Shown piece after piece: positions 21,262-32,704 of a stretch of DNA of 64,000 nt. The position numbers were made by a program, and so were the translations under genes. The stretch spans positions 51,243,441 to 51,307,440 of the forward strand of contig NC_053143.1 of NCBI RefSeq assembly GCF_016808335.1, read 5' to 3'. The first letter of the stretch is position 1. Each line of letters opens with the position of its first letter. Origin of the DNA: Panicum virgatum. Lineage: Eukaryota > Streptophyta > Magnoliopsida > Poales > Poaceae. Under the pieces are notes generated by a model. That model saw only the letters and a list, made by a program, of their open reading frames with translations, had not been told where the DNA came from and made no database searches.

Positions 21262-22874
21262 CAATGTTTTAAATAGCCGGCTAAAGCATTTAACTATCTA
21301 TATCTGAAAATAGGTTATATATACATAGCTGGCTATACACTATTACAAAAACAGTTTTTAGAGGCGGGTAAAACTATATTTTTAGGGGTGGATCAGTTGC
21401 CCGCCCCTAGTTTTCGCTCCTACATACTTTTTGTAGGGACGGGTCAGTTGTCCGCCCCTAAAAACTCATTTCTAAAGGCGGGTCATGCCCCCACCCGCTC
21501 CTAGAAATAAGCTATCAGAGACGGGTCACGAGGCCACCCACCCCTACAGATCGCATTAAAAAACAAAAAAAATTGCTGGAGCAGGGGCCGGCATGCTCGT
21601 GCCGCCGCTGTGCACCTGCCACCTGGCTCCTGGCATGTCTCATGCCGCCGGCGTGCGTCGCGGACCCGGGCTGCTCGCGCCGCCGCGGGCCCGTGCCCCC
21701 TGCTGCGGCCCCAAGCTCGTTGCGCCGCTGCCGGTTCGCGTCCGCTGCTGCGGCCTCTGGTCCTCGTGCCGCCGCGGACTGGAGCTTCTCGCGCCGCTAC
21801 TGACCTGCGCCCGCCGCCGCTGACCCGATCCCGCCGCCGTGTGCCGCCGCAGCCCCAAGCTTCTCACACCGCCGCGGACCAGAGCCCGTCGCCGTGCGTT
21901 GCAGCAGACCCGCACCCGCCGCCGCTGCCCCGAGCTCCTCGCGCCGCCATGGCCCGGAGCTCCTCGTGCCGCCACGGACTAGCACCCGGCCCCGCGGATC
22001 CGATCCGCCACGAACCCAGGCTGCTCCCGCCGCCGCGGACCCGCGGCCCCCGTCGTACGCCGCCGCCGACCCACGTCCTCCGCTGCGGCCCCGAGCTCCT
22101 CGCGCCGCTGCGGTCCGAAACTGCCGCGGCCCCAAGCTCCTCGCCCCGCCATGGCCCCGAGCTCCTCGCGCCGCCATGGATCCGAGCCCGCCACCGTGCG
22201 CCACCGTAGACCCACGCCCGCCGCCGTGGCCCCGAGCTCCATGTGCCGCCACGGACCCGCGCGCCGCTGCAGACCGCGCGGCAAGGGAGGGGAGACGGCG
22301 CTGCAGGGAAGACAGGAGCCGGGAGGAGTGGTGGCGTGCAGTAGTGGAAGAGTTGGGGGAGAAGACTGAGAGGAGAGAGTGAGAGGTGGCGTGCATGTGC
22401 TGCTGCCACTACTTTTTGAATGTGCAAGGGAGGGGAGATGGCGCTGCAGCTGTGCATGTGCTGCTACAGACCGAAAGGATAAGTAGAGCCGTGCCACTTT
22501 TTGAATCCCCGCGCCACTAGTTTTTTATTTTTTTAGAGGCAGGTGACCCCATTACCCGGCTCTAAAAATAATGTTTGATTTTTTAGAGCGGATGATGGCA
22601 TCATCCATCCTTACAAATATTCATTTGGAGCGGGTGATCCCGTCATCCGCCCTTAAAAATATATTTTTAGGGCGGGTCAACTACTACAGTAGGCTTATTT
22701 CATTTGTAAAAACGGGTGAAATTTTGATCTGCCTCTAAAAAATTTATAGTGTTGTTACAAATTGTTTTTGTAGTAGTGATAGCGGGCTATAATGGCAGCA
22801 AAGAGCTAAATTGTACATGAAAAAACTTAGCTAAATCTCTCTCAAATAACTGTAGCCGGAGATTGAAACCCTTA
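21262..22874. mobile_element. hAT-type MITE in gene B, interrupted by a nested CACTA
   Basis: The left part 21262-21337 begins CAATGTTTTAAATAGCC and the right part 22782-22874 ends GATTGAAACCCTTAC. Flanks are TCTGCGGC (21254-21261) and CCTGCAGC (22875-22882), the diverged 8-bp duplication. It lies at the same codon as the MITE in gene A, so it was inserted before A and B separated. The CACTA at 21338-22778 later jumped into it. Confidence 0.8.
21338..22778. mobile_element. Non-autonomous CACTA with GC-rich core, nested in the MITE
   Basis: The ends are CACTATTACAAAAACA and TTTTTGTAGTAGTG, with target duplication ATA at 21335-21337 and 22779-22781. Subterminal repeats of the type TTTAGRGGCGGGT / ACCCGCCCCTA lie at 21355-21540 and 22520-22740. 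The core (21570-22380) is about 75-80% GC and consists of degenerate repeats around CGAGCTCCTCGCGCCGCC. Long open frames in several directions there are composition artefacts and not genes. Confidence 0.88.
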
Positions 22875-23240
22875 CCTGCAGCTCCCGGCGGCATAGGCGC
22901 CGATGAGGCCGAAGAAGTCGAGTATCATGGCCATCTCCAGCGCATGGCCTCGAACAAGGTGCTCGTTCTGCAGCATTATCACGATGACGATGGAGGCAAC
23001 GAAGGCCGCCGAGTTGAAGTAGAAGAACACCTTGAACCGCCCAGGGTGCGTGGTCAGGAGTATGGGGTCTCCCACACGGTGGCCGTCACCGTCGCCGGCC
23101 CAGACGCCGCCGGGTGGATCTAGTCCTGCCTGGTAAGCGATGGTCGCCACAAGAGTGGCGAGCAACTGAATGTACTCTCTTGTCCTTTTCAGGTCTTCGC
23201 TCATGCCACCCATCCTGTTGATGAAAGCAGAGCATTATTA

Positions 23241-23420
23241 CTTCCTACGTCCTAATATATAAGGTGTAACCACTTTTTACTCAAATCTATTATATAAGGC
23301 GTGCTCTCTCTAGACACACGTACTCGATGCAATATTACTAGTGTTGATAGAGAGAATTAAATATATTCCTTGGTCTTTGAACCAGATGTGATTACGCCTT
23401 ATATACTGGGACGGAGGGAG
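23241..23420. mobile_element. Stowaway MITE
   Basis: This 180-bp element lies in the intron of PGG-B. Its right end carries the classic CTCCCTCCGTCCCA terminus in reverse (TGGGACGGAGGGAG), and its left end is the diverged CTTCCTACGTCCTAATATATAAGG-like end. The TA target duplication is at 23239-23240 and 23421-23422. Confidence 0.85.
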
Positions 23421-24458
23421 TAGCAGCGAAAAAAAAAGTTGACAAAACTATTTTTTCATCACTGTGTAAAGTACAAACCCTATGTTAATTATGACAGAGC
23501 CACCCTAATGTTTCCGATCCTCACTATTATACAGCTCCCACAGTGACAACCTAAAGCCAATTATGTCAATTTTTTTTTAAGGAATAGGAGGCTACAAGTA
23601 TCTTACTATTACAAATTGGAGGCTCCTTCGATGTCTCCACATAAAGCCACATATGATCCTAAGTGGACACTTAAAAAAATAGAAAAATTCTAGAAATTCT
23701 CACAAAAATAAGAAACATCCGTTCATCAAGCGACAACTCTAATCATAGTAGTCATTAGATGTGTTATATTTCTTAATAAATTACCCACCTCTACCATTAG
23801 AAAAATAGAATAAATTAACCCCCTAAATATGTATCTAAATTACCCACCTCTGTCACTATAAAAAAAATCTAAAGTACCCCCTAATCTTTATGTAAATTAC
23901 CCACCTATGTCATTATAAAATAATGCAAATAACCCCCTAAACTTACATATAAATTATTCAATTTTATCATTATTAAAAGTTAAAGTAACCTCTAAATCTA
24001 AATTATATAATTATAAAAAATTATTAAAGCGCACTAATATAAAATTCTAAATTACTGTCTATCATTAGTAATATACTATTTATATTATTGTTTATAAAAA
24101 AATAACACCCACCATATGTGTCACCATGTATTCATGTATGATGGAAAAGATAAAAATAGCAATTCACAAATAAATAGTTCAATTAAATATATGTCGAACA
24201 CACATGGGGTGTGATGCTGATGCAAAATGAAATTTATTGCATCTAGTTAATGATAAATATGTATTTTTAGAGTATGTGTTAGAATTTAATAGATGAAGAG
24301 GGCGTGAGATAGATAATTATTGTAGTTATTAGCTATAAGTTTTATTTTTATATTAATTCTAATTAGCTAGTAAGTAAGTTAATTAGACTAAATATGTATA
24401 TATGCATCAAGTGATGAGGATCAGTACTGCACATGTACCAGGCGATGAGTGATCCACA
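23421..24458. other. AT-rich intron sequence of PGG-B
   Basis: No gene is seen. A motif similar to AAATTACCCACCTC.. CCCCTAA recurs several times at 23790-23950, an imperfect short tandem pattern. The intron is far longer than the 315-bp intron at the same place in gene C (39717-40031). Confidence 0.5.
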
Positions 24459-24606
24459 CAAGGTTTTAAATCTCCGGCTATAGCTACCGCTATCTCCCTC
24501 TATAGTTGTTTGAGAGAGATTTAGCTAAGATTTTTCATGTACAACTTAGCTCTTAGCTGCCGCTATAGCCCGTTATAGCCAGCTATAGACTGTTTTTAAA
24601 ACATTG
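24459..24606. mobile_element. hAT-type MITE (CAAGGTTTTAAA family), third copy
   Basis: This is a complete 148-bp copy with ends CAAGGTTTTAAA and TTTAAAACATTG, and the exact 8-bp target duplication GATCCACA at 24451-24458 and 24607-24614. It sits at the 3' end of exon 1 of PGG-B or just inside the intron. It gives the reference termini for the copies at 9693 and 21262. Confidence 0.92.
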
Positions 24607-25721
24607 GATCCACAGCAGCCTTGGGGTCCCTTCTCAGTGCTACCAATGCAAGGGAGGAGCTTCTTGGTGGTCATGCGGCCATGAACTAGCACAAGAGCCT
24701 TCTGGAGAAAAATAGAGGCGGCAACAGGGAGAAGTAGAAGAAGAACTTGGGCGCTGTGCTTGCTGTCCCTGCAGCTCCCGGCGGCGTAGGCGCCGCCGAG
24801 GCCCAGGAGCGCCGTGACGATGAGCCCGTAGAGCGCAGCGACCCCGGGTTTGATGATCTTCCCCTCGAGGTCGAGCTTCTCGTAGTCCATGATGAGCGTG
24901 ATGGCGAGCAGGGAGGCGGCGAGGCGGCCGTGTTGCAGAAGAAGAAAGCCTTGTAGCGGCGGGGGTGGGCGCCCTGCAGCACCGGGTCGCCGGCGGCGCG
25001 GTGGCCCTCCTCCGTGCTCCTCCAGAAGCCGCCGGGCGGGTTCAGCCCGGCGACGTACGCGTTGGTCGCGGCGAAGATGGCGAGCACCAGCAGGATCTCG
25101 TGCTTCTTCCCGAGCTTGCCGGCAGCAGGAGGCCGCGCCGCCGCCCTACCAGGAGGGTGGCGCGCAAAGTAAGTGAGGAAGGCCACGACGGCGTAGAGCG
25201 AGACGCCGGACACCAGCCGGCGGCGCAGACGGTGGTGAACCTGTCGTGGCTGCCGCCGCCGGCGTAATCCCCCGTGAGGCCGAGCCCGTCGACGAGCATC
25301 ACCGCCAGCATGAGGAGCAGGTAGGTGTTGCCGCCGTCCTTGTGCAGGAAGAGGAGGAGGAGGCTGAGCAGGAGCGACGCCGCGAAGGCGATGGCGTTGA
25401 AGTAGTAGAAGACGATGTAGCGCCTGAAGTTGATCTCCCGGAGGATGGAGTCGCCGGCGATCCGCCGCCCTCCCGGCGACGGCGAGTCCTCCAGCCAGGA
25501 GCCCCGCCGCGTAGGTCACCGTCGCCACCAGGGTGGCAAGCAGCAGCAGGTACTTCTTCAGCTGGTACTCCGTCGATCCCAGGCTCTGTTGATTGTTGGT
25601 GTCCATGGCATCATTCGCCATTCTTATTAGCTGGTATTGGGTGATTTAGTTTGATTGGGTTGTCGACAAACTCGATCTGAGTGAGATGACACCCATGGGC
25701 TGACGAGAGCTCGCTCGAAGG

Positions 25722-25730
25722 ATTTATAGA
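25722..25730 (-). promoter_or_regulatory. TATA box of PGG-B
   Basis: On the minus strand CTCTATAAAT lies about 100 bp upstream of ATG 25621, within GCTAGCTCTATAAAT. The same string stands upstream of PGG-C (46184-46192), which marks a conserved core promoter. The rest of 25622-26136 is upstream sequence without genes. Confidence 0.65.
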
Positions 25731-26136
25731 GCTAGCTGCACTGGTCTGATTTATAGATCGAGCTTGTATCTCAGCCATGGCATCACTTGAGCAAGTCTTC
25801 TTATTATTCTTGTCCTTCTAGTCTCATTCAAGTGACCGCTGTCTCACGCAAGGTTCCAATACCTCCTCCTTTGCCATGCATACTTGTACGCAAATAGCGC
25901 AGCTAGCTAGCTAGCTTTTTCCCCACAACTTTTGGCTCATTTTACTCCAAAACAAATGCATGCAAATAGATTTGTTTAGCCCTATTATATTATCGCAGTT
26001 GTTTTGTGCTAATAATGCTCCGGATCAAAGTATAGTTTACGTTTTCTTCTTCATGGTCATATGTCGTTGACGTCGTATGTTTTGGAACACGAACTCATCA
26101 CGAGAACAGAGAATATCTTGTACAAAAGCATATATT

Positions 26137-26865
26137 CACTACTACAGAATAGGCCTTTGTTTCAGGCCATTTATCCCGGCTGCCTTTGGGCCCGGGACAA
26201 AAGATAGCTTTTATCCCGGGTCCAACGGCTAGCTGGGCCAGCAGAGGGGACAGATGCCTTTTGTCCCGGTTGGAGACACCAACCGGGACAAAAGGACTCC
26301 CTTTTATCCCGGTTGGTGGCTCTAACCGGGACATGCACCTTTTGTCCCGGTTGGAGCCACCAACCGGGACAAAAGAAATGCATCTGTCCCGGGACAAAAG
26401 ACTGGTCTCCATCTATTTTATCTCTCTCCTCTCGAGTTCTGCCAACCAACCATTCGTTGACTGCCTTATCTTCTCCCTCTCTCTTCTAGCTTGGGGATGA
26501 GGTCGATCCGGGCCAAGGAGGGGCGCGCCCGCCCGGACCTGTGTCGGATCGAGCCGTGGCGAGTGGTGCCGCATCATGCCATGGCGAGGTGCGCCCGCGG
26601 CGCAAGCTAGCGGCGAGCCGCTCCCGCGGCGCAAGGCCGCGGCGAGCTAGGCATGCGGGCAGCGGCGGCGGCTCGGGCCGCGGCGAGCTAGGCATGCGGG
26701 TGGCGAGCTGCTCCCGCGGCGCAAGCCGGCGGCGACGCGGGGCCGCAACAAGCAGCGGCCGCGGCGGCAACGCAGGGCCGCACCAAGGAGCTGGACACGG
26801 CGGCGCGGGACCCGGCTTCTCTAGTCGCCGCCGCACCACCGGCCGCTCCTCCATCCCTTCTGCCA
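26137..26865. mobile_element. Truncated CACTA (GTCCCGGTTGG family) end and GC-rich continuation
   Basis: CACTACTACAGAATAGGCCTTTGTT at 26137 matches the reversed right end of the CACTA at 19104-21232, followed by the same GTCCCGGTTGG / CCAACCGGGAC inverted modules (26180-26400). No opposite end was found before the Sirevirus, so it is truncated. From about 26500 a GC-rich stretch (GCGGCGCAAGC and CGGCGAGC repeats) runs up to the RPS3 start codon. It may be RPS3 5' sequence or captured DNA. It holds no convincing ORF. Confidence 0.6.
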
Positions 26866-27055
26866 ATGGCGACCACTCACGCGATCAGCAAGAAGCAGAA
26901 GGTAGGCCACGAACCCTCCCCTCATCTAGATCCCGAGCTCGGCTTGCATATCCCGTGGATTTGAAGTCTGACGTCTGGCGTGCTCACTTTCTCGCGCGCA
27001 GTTCGTGGCGGATGGCGTGTTCTTCGCGGAGCTTAACGAGATGCTCACTCGTGAG
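26866..27055 (+). pseudogene. RPS3: Ribosomal protein S3 gene, first exon and part of the second
   Basis: ATG at 26866 encodes MATTHAISKKQK (exon 1, 26866-26901). A GT..AG intron (26902-27001) follows, then exon 2, FVADGVFFAELNEMLTRE (27002-27055). This is the strongly conserved N-terminus of plant 40S ribosomal protein uS3 (about 230 residues, KH domain, mRNA entry channel). The frame stops being S3 exactly where the Sirevirus LTR begins (AGCAAAG from 27054). The expected next residues (KH domain) are nowhere in the window, including beyond the right LTR. Only a gene stub remains, either captured by the CACTA at 26137 or left after a deletion. Confidence 0.85.
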
Positions 27056-28094
27056 CAAAGAACTCGTAGCCTCCTCACAATCAAGTGCGCCAAAAATGAA
27101 GTCGAAAATCCATTGCACAAGACTCAAAAACTAGGGGGTTGAATCGAATCAAAAGCCCAGAGGGCACGAGGAAGATAGGGCCTCCTTTCCCAATCAAATT
27201 CCACACAAAGTCTCAACAATCCATCAATTAAATCTACCCTAAAGGGAAGAACGGGGGGAGAGAAACACAGGGGCGGCGGCCTGGAGGAACAGAAAATTCA
27301 CGGACAAGCTCTAAAAGCCGCACTTGACCTAACACAAGTGAAGGGGTATTTATACCCGCGGGACCGATCAGACCGGTACGCTGGACCGGTCAGACCGGTT
27401 GGTTAGGCCGGTCAGACCGGTGCCAGGGACTGGTCAGGCCGGTTGGCCTGCAGCACCCCCTGTACACGATATCATCCGACGGCCGAGGTTCTTTCTTCGA
27501 AATGAAGTCTTCTCCGCGATGCCGTTGTCTTCATGAAGATCCAGTCTGCGGTTTTGGAGGGTCCGCGAAACCCGGGTAGGTGGCCGGTTTTGAGAAAACC
27601 GCCAAAACCTCACGTGCGGGAAGATTTCCGCCTCCACATCGTGGCCCTAGATGCCGTTCCCGCCTCGGCCTTCTGACGGCCCTAGACGCCGCCCGACGCC
27701 TGTCACCTCCTCGCCCGCAGCGAGGCCCTAGACGCTGTCGACGCCCGTCGCCTCCGTCAGTCCCGAGACCGACGCCCGTGCCTCCACGAGTTGGCGTCTT
27801 CGACCGCCGTCCGCCTCCTTGCTTTTGTGGCGCAAACCAAGAAACCCGCCTTTCGTCGCCGCTTGCGCCCTCGATCCAGGAGTGGACGCCACAGCTGCCG
27901 CCCGGTCCGAGCTCCGGTCCCGGCTGCCCTTCACCGCCATCCACCGCACGGTCCATCGGCCACAACACCTCCACGGCAGCTCCCCGTTGACACTCGACGC
28001 CCGTGTACATGCAATCCAAAGACCAAGCGCACGATCACACCACACGGTTGACAATTCACTCATCACAAGCCAGATAGAGTACTCTCATTCCTCA
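27054..28094 (-). repeat. Truncated 3' LTR of the large Sirevirus
   Basis: 1,041 bp corresponds base for base in length to 36151-37191 of the intact LTR. A TATA box (GGTATAAATACCCC in minus sense) lies at about 27342-27355, and ACCGGT palindromes at 27361-27445. It joins the RPS3 fragment at 27054 with AG shared by both sequences. Confidence 0.9.
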
Positions 28095-29491
28095 ATCTCC
28101 CCCTTGATGAGTGTATTGTCAACACACCACAAACGAACCAAGAGAAGTGAAACCAGAAAAGAACAAAGAAGCACAAGCAAGTGACGAAAAGTTCAGAAAG
28201 GCAGGAACAGTCACTTACTCAAGCAAAAATCGATCCCCTAAGACAAGGGCAAAGGCTCGACGCAATCGATCAAAAACCAAAACATGACTCCTCAAAGACA
28301 GAGGTAACGCTCGACGCAGTCATGCAAGAAGCAGAGGGAAAACGAGGAAAACCAGGAGCCAAAACCAAAGCAGAAACTCGCCAAGCAAAGGTTCTCCCTC
28401 TCACAAGTGCAGCTCTCCCAAAATGATGCACTCTCAAAGCCCTGTGCACAACAAGTTTTTCAAAAATCAAACAAGTCTCCCCCTTGTTCGATCACTTCTC
28501 TCAAAATTCTCCCCCTTGTTGGCACATGCACACATCAAGTCTAAAAAGACCTAAAACTCCCCCTGAAGCAAAAACTCCCCCTGAACAGATGCTATGCAAT
28601 GAATGTAATGCAGAAGGTGTAAGTGAAAGCATTCAGAGATACAATGATATGAGCAACATCTAGTCACAAGCCCGTGTGCATCCATAAACAAGACCTGCAT
28701 CTAGCTCAATAGGGTATATCAAATCAGTCTAGAGCTAGGCAAGTTTAGTTTAGGAGAAATAAAAGCATCACCCATGATCTAGCACTAACAAGTAGGAAAT
28801 GGAAAGCAGTGCTACTCAAACTCATGCAGGTGAGCCAAACCAGCCAAAACAAGTTGCCAACATTCATTTTTCAATCAAATTTATATCAAGCAATTTTTAA
28901 TACCAGGGGTTGAAAGCTTGTCATGCTTCACTTAGCAACGAGGCCAAGCCTATGCCAAAAGATAATCAAAAGCTTAAAGCACTCGTTTCAGTCATGCACA
29001 GCCATGCCTGGGTTCTCACAAGTGCAAAGTGAGCCGTCCCGAAAGTTCGATCAGTGTGACAAGCAATCCCACCTGGATCTTTCCAATCCATGTTAAGAAT
29101 AGTTCAAGCAATTTTATCAGATTTAGATCATTTCAAGAATGAATTGCTGAACGAAAAGCCACACTAGCATGAATAAGATAGCAAAGCATATCAACACGCC
29201 ATAACATGCTAGTAGCCAAGACAGGGTGATCATGTTTTCAGATTTTCAAATCAAAATAGCTTAACTCAGATGATGTCATATACACAGTGGAGCAAGCTAT
29301 ATATGATCAAGTTTATCAACTCACACTAGCAGGCACTAGAAGATCATAGCAATGTATACAAAAATGCTAGTGCAAGTGAGACAATGCAAAATGCAAATAT
29401 GTACAATGCATATGCACAATGCAACTACCAAACCTAGAAAACAAAGAGAAGCAAATAAAATTTACAAAGCTAACCAAAAAAAAGTCAGCAA
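28095..29491. other. Non-coding 3' interior of the large Sirevirus
   Basis: The polypurine tract next to the LTR (CAAGGGGGAGAT in minus sense, 28095-28106) is followed by at least four more CTCCCCCT-type tracts at about 28470-28590. The rest is AT-rich, with no env-like or other ORF recognised. Confidence 0.7.
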
Positions 29492-32400
29492 TCAAAAGGG
29501 GTAACAAACCCCAAGCTCCCCTCGCAAGCGAGCAAAGGTGTCCTGTTCTAGCGGTTTGGTGAGGATATCTGCGGTTTGCCTCTCTGAAGGGACATGGATC
29601 AGGTCTATGTGTCCTCTCTCATGGTTATCTCGCAGGAAATGGAATCGGATATCTATGTGTTTGGTTCTGGAGTGTAGGACAGGGTTCTTTGCAATGCTAA
29701 TGGCTGACATGTTGTCTACAAAGATGGGAACCCTACCGAAACTCAAGCCATAATCCTGCAAGGTTTGTTTCATCAAAAGTATCTGGGAGCAGCAGCTAGC
29801 AGCGGCAACATACTCGACTTCTGTGGAAGAAAGCGCTACGCTAGCCTACTTGCGAGAGGACCAAGACACCAAAAATGTACCGAGAAATTGACAAGTGCCG
29901 GATGTCGACTTGCGATCCAATCGACACCCACCGAAATCGGCATCAGAAAAGCTCACCAAAACCAGAGAAGAGTCCGTAGAATACCAAAGACCAAATTCAG
30001 AGGTGAATTTCAAATACCTGAAGATGCGTTTCACCACCTGCATGTGAGAGGTGCGCGGCGAAGCCTGATACCACGCACAGAGGCAGATGCCGAACTGGAT
30101 GTCCGGTCGCATCGCCGTCAGGTACAGGAGAGAGCCGATCATGCTCTTGTACTTCTTCTGGTCCACCGCCTCGCCATCCAAGTCCTCATCAAGCGCCGTC
30201 GATGTGCTGGTCGGAGTCGGCTGAGGAGACAGGTCGCTCATGTCGAACTTCTGCAGCAAGTCTCTAGTGTACTTGGCTTGATGGACAAAAGTGCCCTGAG
30301 GAATTTGCTTGATCTGCAGCCCGAGGAAGAACTGCAACTCGCCCATCATGCTCATCTCGAACTCCCTAGACATCTGATCAGAAAACTTGGAGACAAGAGC
30401 GTGAGAAGAGCCACCAAAGATAATATCATCCACGTATATCTGAACTAAAAGAAAATCAGTGCCAGATCGCATGAGGAATAAAGTTTTATCAACACATCCC
30501 ATTTTAAAACCCTGAGCCAGCAAAAAAGGTTTCAATCTATCATACCAGGCTCTAGGTGCCTGTTTCAAACCGTAAAGAGCTTTCTGAACTTTATAAACAC
30601 GGTTTGGAAATTTGGGATTTTCGAAACCAGGGGGTTGTTTCACATAAACCTCTTCTTCGATAAAACCATTTAAGAAGGCAGATTTCACATTCATTTGGAA
30701 AACTTTAAAACCCTTGGAAGCAGCAAATGCAAGAAAGATTCGAATAGCTTCCAAACGAGCAACAGGGGCAAAAGTCTCCTCAAAATCAATACCCTCTTTT
30801 TGGCAAAACCCCTGGGTAACAAGACGAGCCTTGTTCCGAACAACCAAACCATCCTCACCCTGCTTGTTTTTGAAAACCCACTTCGTTCCGATGGGATTAC
30901 AAGCAGGTGGAGGCTCGACTAAAACCCAAACTTGGTTTCTTTCAAAATTTTCAAGTTCCTCATGCATGGCATTGACCCAATTAGAATCAGAAAGAGCGTG
31001 TCTAATATCTTTGTGCTCAAAAGAGGCAACAAACACTGAATGAGCAAAGCCAGCGATACTTGTTACCTTGGACCTGGTGACTCGCTCGTTGAGATCACCT
31101 AGCATCTGTTGAGGTGGATGGCGACGCTGAATGTGTCGCGGTGCTTCCCATGTCGATGTTGCCTCCTCCTCAACCAAAGCTGGTGTCTCCTCAGGTGCAG
31201 CTGGTGAAGCCTGAGTCACCTCCTCGAACAACCCCCATGAAGTAGACGTAGTCAGATCGGGGCCGTCGTCATCGTCCGAGCTCGTAGCAGAGATAGCTGG
31301 GTCCACAGCACGCGTGGTAGCCTCAGCCTCGCCATCTGCAGCTTCTTCCATCTCATCTTCAAAGATGGAGGTGCCGAGCTCATCATCTCCTGCAACTTCA
31401 AAGACAGAAGAATTGCTCGGTGCAGTCTCGTCGAAAGTGACTTCACAAGTCTCTCTGACGATGTTAGTATCAATAATCAGCACACGGTGCGCTCTAGAGT
31501 GAGAAGCATAACCGAGAAAAATACCGTCAGTCGAGCGAGACTCAAACTTATCAAGATTTCCATCTTTCAGCACAAAGCACCGGCAACCGAAAACTCTGAG
31601 ATGGTCAACACAGGGCTAGTGTCCAAACCGCAACTCATAAGAAGTCCTGTGCATGAAAGCACGCAAGAAAATGCGGTTGAACACGTAACAAGCGGTGTTA
31701 ACCGCCTCAGCCCAGTATTTGCGAGGAGTCCTATGCTCATTGAGCATCGTCCTCGCCATCTCAACCAGCGTCCGATTCTTCCGCTCTACAACTCCATTCT
31801 GCTGTGGAGTGTAGGGAGAAGAATACTGGTGTTCAAGCCCTTGATCACTGCAAAAGGCATCAAAACGAGCGTTTTTGAATTCTGTGCCATTGTCACTGCG
31901 GATCGCTCTCATGGCCTGGGGTAACTCGTTTTTCAACCTCAAGATCAAGTCTAGAACAAACTCGAAAGCCTCATCCTTGGTTCTCATGAAAAAGACCCAA
32001 GAATAGCGAGAAAAGTCATCCACAATCACAAGCACGTACCACTTCCCACCAACAGACATCACCCTAGAAGGACCAACTGTGTCCATGTGTAGCAACTCTC
32101 CAGGGTGAGAGGTCATCACCTGATTAACAGGCGGATGTGAAGTGGCAATCATCTTATCGTGACGACACGGATGGCAAACAAGGTTCTTCTCAAACTTCAA
32201 TTTGGGCAATCCTCGGATCAGGCCAAGTGAGCTCAGTCTCGACAACAAATCGAAGCTCAAATGTCCTAGTCTCCTATGCCACTTCCACAAATCAGAAGAA
32301 GGACCAGCCATCAAGCAATGAGAAGGGCCAAAAGGAGTTCCAGAGAAGTCAACCAAGAAAACCCGATCGCGAGGTGTAATCTGGCAAACCAAATCTCCCC

Positions 32401-32704
32401 TGGAATCCAAAACACGCGAGCAACCCTCCTTGAAGCGAACCTCAAACCCTTCATCAAGAAGTTGCGAAACAGAGAGCAAATTAAAGCCAAGATTCGAAAC
32501 CAAAGCAACTTCTCTCAGGATAAAGCGATCAGAAACTCGAACAGCGCCAAGTCCACGTACCTTTCCTCTTCCATTATCCCCGAACACAATGTACTCCTTT
32601 GAGCGCATCGGGGTGAGGCTGGAGAACCATTTGTCATTCCCGGTCATGTGGCGCGAACAACCGGAGTCCATGATCCATCTGTTCTCCAAGCCTCCAACCT
32701 GCAC
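29492..32704 (-). pseudogene. Copia pol: protease end, integrase, reverse transcriptase, RNase H
   Basis: On the minus strand: protease active site MDSGCSRHMTG (about 32675-32640); gag-pre-integrase WHRRLGHLSF and zinc-binding CHPCRHDK; integrase core with HMDTVGPSR, SRYSWVFFMRTKDEA and SDNGTEFKN, ending VERKNRTLVEMARTML (to 31616). A stop near 31616 breaks the frame. Reverse transcriptase follows (31573-29846) with [29 protein letters not shown] and the catalytic YVDDIIFGG. RNase H has [25 protein letters not shown] and, after another break near 29840, DNMSAISIAKNP and KHIDIRFHFLRD (29776-29492). The catalytic motifs survive but stops and frame shifts make it inactive. Confidence 0.9.

Larger units (their letters stand above)
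17844..25621 (-). pseudogene. PGG-domain gene B (five modules, damaged, transposon-laden)
   Basis: Exon 1 starts at ATG 25621 (MANDAMDTNNQQ) and holds modules 1 and 2 down to about 24615. Exon 2 starts at 23214 after CAACAG. It carries module 3 (AYQAGLDPPGG; 23180-22876), a bridge at 21254-21233, and modules 4 and 5 (19103-17844; TYQAGLTPPGG, TYLTGLKPPGG) to a stop at 17844. With the CACTA (19104-21232) removed and the MITE segment spliced at its duplicated ends, exon 2 is one open frame. Exon 1 is broken. A 17-bp deletion near 25500 removes the module-1 NPPGG signature and shifts frame, with further shifts near 25215 and 24930. A 105-bp in-frame duplication gives two Pro-rich linkers between modules 4 and 5. 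Likely a pseudogene; a shorter product from exon 2 is not excluded. Confidence 0.8.

Noticed and set aside
21573..22497. Several ORFs up to 199 residues on both strands
   Set aside because: They are produced by degenerate GC-rich repeats inside a non-autonomous CACTA.
27241..28060. ORFs in both LTRs of the large Sirevirus (for example 27580-27990 and 36883-37392)
   Set aside because: They recur in both LTR copies with different frame breaks and show no domain. LTR sequence.
29765..30448. 227-residue plus ORF
   Set aside because: Antisense shadow of the copia reverse transcriptase/RNase H region.
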